This document shows positions 7,401 to 8,451 of a DNA stretch of 8,451 nt, one piece after another; within the stretch, counting starts at the first letter, position 1; each line of letters opens with the position of its first letter. The stretch covers positions 4,176-12,626 of the forward strand of contig NZXL01000058.1 of NCBI GenBank assembly GCA_002697705.1, in the 5' to 3' direction. The notes beneath the pieces are model-generated. The model searched no databases, was not told where the DNA came from, and was given only the letters and a program-made list of their open reading frames with translations. A program made the translations under genes and the position numbers. Source of the stretch: Methanobacteriota archaeon. Its GTDB lineage: Archaea; Thermoplasmatota; Poseidoniia; Poseidoniales; Poseidoniaceae.

Positions 7401-7846
7401 GTATTTTGAAGATGCCATTGGTCACCAAATAGCGAATCATCAGGAGTCCATTTTGGATTCATAGTCTTCTCAATCAAAGGATATGCAGTTTCAATGAAAC
7501 CATCTCTTTGCCATTCAGCGAAAATTTCGATGGCTATATCCGATTCAATGTCCACAATCCATACATTATCGAGATCTCTTACTGCTTCTCCAACCGGATT
7601 AGAACTAACAACAACCCATTGACTTGTTTGTTCTAATTGGACATCAGTGTATTGAGATAAATCGCTAACTCGAGCAAATGCTGACCTAACTGCTGGAGAG
7701 AAATCATAGGTTATCGGCGCATCATCCCAATTTTCTGAAAGGGGGGCTCCTATTTTCGCTGGATTGTTTCCACTTTCCTCACTGGAAACCGCCATAGGCG
7801 CAAGACTTGCTATCATCAAAATAGAGACGAGAGCAATCACACGCAT
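4463..7846 (-). CDS. Membrane-anchored kexin/furin-like subtilisin (S8) with P domain, TSP3 and MopE-type repeats
   Basis: 1127-residue secreted serine endopeptidase. A signal peptide (about 1-22, MRVIALVSILMIASLAPMAV) is followed by a probable propeptide to about residue 130. The catalytic domain (about 135-470) has GIVDDG with D181, DGHGTSAAG with H218, WAAGNG with oxyanion N319, and GGTSSATPLASG with S397. DDG, AGNG and the RDIQHILVQT stretch (420-429) are typical of the S8B kexin/furin branch. A P (Homo B) domain covers about 498-596, with YRGDLEIILTSP and GTFHDWELNIYGT. Residues 600-924 are Asp-rich thrombospondin-3 units (DTDGDGLxDGxE) with three MopE-type putative metal-binding modules. 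A beta-rich domain (about 926-1035), an acidic Ser/Glu linker, a membrane helix (1063-1083) and a cytoplasmic proline-rich tail complete it. The repeats probably need calcium. I chose ATG 7846 over 7870 because GGAGG sits 7 bases upstream of it and the signal peptide then starts normally. Natural substrates are unknown. Confidence 0.93.
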   Translation of the reverse strand: MRVIALVSILMIASLAPMAVSSEESGNNPAKIGAPLSENWDDAPITYDFSPAVRSAFARVSDLSQYTDVQLEQTSQWVVVSSNPVGEAVRDLDNVWIVDIESDIAIEIFAEWQRDGFIETAYPLIEKTMNPKWTPDDSLFGDQWHLQNTGQTNGGVSGEDVNITGAWNNYRGSGIVIGIVDDGLDWNHADLDNYYADTLDYDFCNNDGDPTPSSNDGHGTSAAGVAAAAGNNSIGVSGAAPLASLAGLQLISCSTTDTREGNALSHERQSIDIYSNSWGPSDNGRTVEAPGPLMMAAFENDVDQGRGGLGNVITWAAGNGLDDDDNSNYDGYANSRHTIAVTAVTHKGEQSWYAEPGANILVAAPSDGDGEGITTTDIEGNGGYENGDYTDGFGGTSSATPLASGVIALMMDANPNLAYRDIQHILVQTCRKNDASDSSWSSNGAGHIVSHKYGFGVVDASAAVNLALNWNNVDEEISFLSGNIDMNNLNIPDNSNAVTDTVSVSESIKVEHVEVIVDISHDYRGDLEIILTSPQGTQNILSEKHGDSGNNWNNWMFTSVHNWDEDSTGNWTISVQDQGNEDDGTFHDWELNIYGTELNQDRDGDNLTNSDETNIYGTDPDDIDSDDDQVNDGLEVQVYGTDPLNIDTDGDGLDDGREILVNGTNPLVNDTDGDGLNDGQEVIIFGTDPLVPDLDSDGDSFYWFQDCNDSDPNIYPGATELLNGIDENCDGQWDEGFNSSDTDFDGLTDFGEYHFFNTDLNLQDTDGDMLSDGDEVLIYQSNPLVVDNDTDLDGYYWFQDCNDTNDQINPDMIELLDGIDNNCSGEIDEDFIGLDRDQDGLPDLEEFNNIYTDPLNNDTDGDGLSDGDEIFNTSTNPLIPDLDEDGDGFRWFEECNDDDINIYPGATELWNGIDDDCDEQIDDGINRYQYLIAPNSSDITINSTFEPLQLSIGINLTDSIKDKVGLEYIWKRNGATISQQESLNEEIIDCSKNNTGFSAVLCAQNGTVGPYPVIVIISDVNGGQISYSWNLSYTVWHPPEPKIEEDSKDSESESKSESDLEMGTIASIIAGSVVIVLLVVLLWVRQGRSGIKPPKQPPNAGFHPPPPSQFSNVPSAPVLPDLNNKWK
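5078..5923 (-). repeat. Three-unit 94-residue super-repeat (TSP3 pair + MopE module)
   Basis: Within the protease, residues 642-923 form three tandem units of 94 residues (282 bases), at about 5642-5923, 5360-5641 and 5078-5359. Each has two thrombospondin-3 calcium units followed by an aromatic step (FYWFQDCND, YYWFQDCND, FRWFEECND) and a MopE half ending NGIDENCDG, DGIDNNCSG or NGIDDDCDE. The first cysteines (C707, C801, C895) and the second (C729, C823, C917) are spaced exactly 94 residues in both steps. One or two further TSP3 units precede the first copy (600-641). This shows expansion by duplication of a composite block. The DNA copies are diverged. Confidence 0.85.
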
Positions 7847-7947
7847 TCTACTTCCTCCGGTTAATTCCATATTAGGACTATTGGTTTATTGTACGCCCTA
7901 TGCTGCTCAAATCATCGCAATTTGGATTTAAACAGTTGTTTATGATT
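7847..7947 (-). promoter_or_regulatory. Leader/promoter region of the protease gene
   Basis: The 101 bases between the stop of the upstream minus-strand gene and ATG 7846 contain TTTAAA at 7927-7932 (minus strand GTTTAAATCC), a TATA-like element about 80 bases before the start, and a second AT-rich stretch (ACAATAAACC) nearer to it. No strong hairpin was seen, so read-through from the upstream gene is also possible. Position and base composition are the only evidence. Confidence 0.3.
7854..7858 (-). promoter_or_regulatory. Consensus Shine-Dalgarno GGAGG deciding the protease start
   Basis: On the minus strand GGAGG lies 7 bases before ATG 7846, ideal spacing for pairing with the 16S rRNA 3' end. 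It falls inside the coding sequence if ATG 7870 were used, which argues for 7846. No other gene start in this window has such a site. Confidence 0.8.
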
Positions 7948-8451
7948 CTATATGTCAAGTTGGGCTGAAAATGTAATTTCTTCTGGCTTTTCGATGGCCA
8001 CCAATGCACGAATACTGTGCTGCTTACGCAGGTATTCGGGTGCAGATGCAACCTTGACTCGACTATTTCCAATTGATAATTGATGGCCCGGCGAAATACT
8101 AAATTCACCATCAGGAAGCCAAAAGCCAATCACTCCTAATTCTAAATGGTTAGAAACAACGAGACTATGCCCTTCTTCATCAACTTCCATTCTAATTACT
8201 GTTAATGGAGAATTATCGGGCAATAGTTTCGATGCTGGTTGCCAATCATCCCAAGTATCATCCAAAGGTTTGGCTAGTTCTTCGGCTTGCTTTTCAATAT
8301 TCGATATTTGTTTTTCAAAAGCCTCAGAACTTGATGTATCTAAATTATTCAATCCATCAATGTAATTTCGCAGACTTTCATTTTGCTGACTTTCTTTGTC
8401 GGTTAGGGCAGAATTTGCTAAAACCATAGATTCCGCTAATGTTTCCATCGA
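7948..8451 (-). CDS. Unrecognised protein: coiled-coil-like N-terminal half, beta-rich C-terminal half (possibly 5'-truncated)
   Basis: The frame runs from the TAG at 7948-7950 to the right edge. The first visible ATG is at 8448, only three bases from the edge, with an in-frame Ser codon before it, so the true start may lie outside. From that ATG there are 166 residues. Residues 1-62 are charged, Gln/Asn/Glu-rich and predicted helical (for example SEAFEKQISNIEKQAEELAK at 41-60). DDTWDDWQP (63-71) links to a C-terminal part of about 95 residues with alternating hydrophobic pattern (LTVIRMEVDEEGHSLVVS, GVIGFWLPDGEF, RALVAIEKPEEITFSAQLDI) that suggests a beta sandwich. There is no cysteine, membrane helix or signal peptide in the visible part, so it is probably cytoplasmic. 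I cannot assign a family. It lies upstream of the protease on the same strand, 101 bases away, but nothing links the two functions. Confidence 0.75.
   Translation of the reverse strand, partial: SMETLAESMVLANSALTDKESQQNESLRNYIDGLNNLDTSSSEAFEKQISNIEKQAEELAKPLDDTWDDWQPASKLLPDNSPLTVIRMEVDEEGHSLVVSNHLELGVIGFWLPDGEFSISPGHQLSIGNSRVKVASAPEYLRKQHSIRALVAIEKPEEITFSAQLDI

Noticed and set aside
7847..7870. An upstream in-frame ATG at 7870 for the protease
   Set aside because: The eight added residues are encoded by the Shine-Dalgarno region itself; GGAGG spacing and the signal peptide both favour ATG 7846.
7878..8129. 83-codon minus-strand open frame
   Set aside because: It overlaps the end of the right-edge gene in another frame; composition is rich in Cys, His, Arg and Trp and unlike the neighbours.

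Overview
The window looks like a piece of a prokaryotic chromosome of fairly low GC, most likely from a marine planktonic euryarchaeon of the Marine Group II (Poseidoniales) type. The reasons are the combination of a cytoplasmic SAP motif fused to a single membrane helix and a large ectodomain, surface proteins with proline-rich cytoplasmic tails, TATA-like rather than bacterial -35/-10 signals in the short promoters, and a consensus GGAGG ribosome site at only one gene. This placement is inference from architecture. A bacterial host cannot be excluded, because the RimK is strikingly close to the E. coli type and MopE/thrombospondin-3 repeats are also common in bacteria.

Layout, left to right. 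(1) 1-1010, minus: RimK-type ATP-grasp glutamate ligase, N-terminal 337 residues, running off the left edge with a C-terminal extension beyond the usual RimK length. (2) 1011-1109: a 99-base divergent intergenic region that must hold promoters for both directions. (3) 1110-2234, plus: two-helix membrane protein with an acidic N-terminus, a two-cysteine external loop and a GPP-repeat cytoplasmic tail. (4) 2327-4462, plus: SAP motif, acidic linker, one membrane helix, then about 550 external residues with six cysteines. (5) 4463-7846, minus: secreted, membrane-anchored subtilisin of the kexin/furin (S8B) type with a P domain, thrombospondin-3 calcium repeats, three MopE-type modules, a C-terminal helix and a proline-rich tail. 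(6) 7948-8451, minus: the C-terminal part, or nearly all, of an unrecognised protein with a helical N-terminal half and a beta-rich C-terminal half.

Three central genes encode envelope proteins that each combine an external domain with a low-complexity cytoplasmic segment. The two plus-strand genes are probably co-expressed; they are separated by 92 bases, or overlap by ATGA if the longer start is used. They converge on the protease gene with no intergenic base: the two stop codons abut as TGA|TCA. No RNA gene, CRISPR array, insertion sequence, attachment site or origin was seen, and no stretch above 300 bases lacks a gene.

No complete known system is recognisable. The most unusual items are the membrane-tethered SAP protein, the exact 94-residue super-repeat in the protease, the extended RimK, and the stop-to-stop convergent junction with a hairpin across it.
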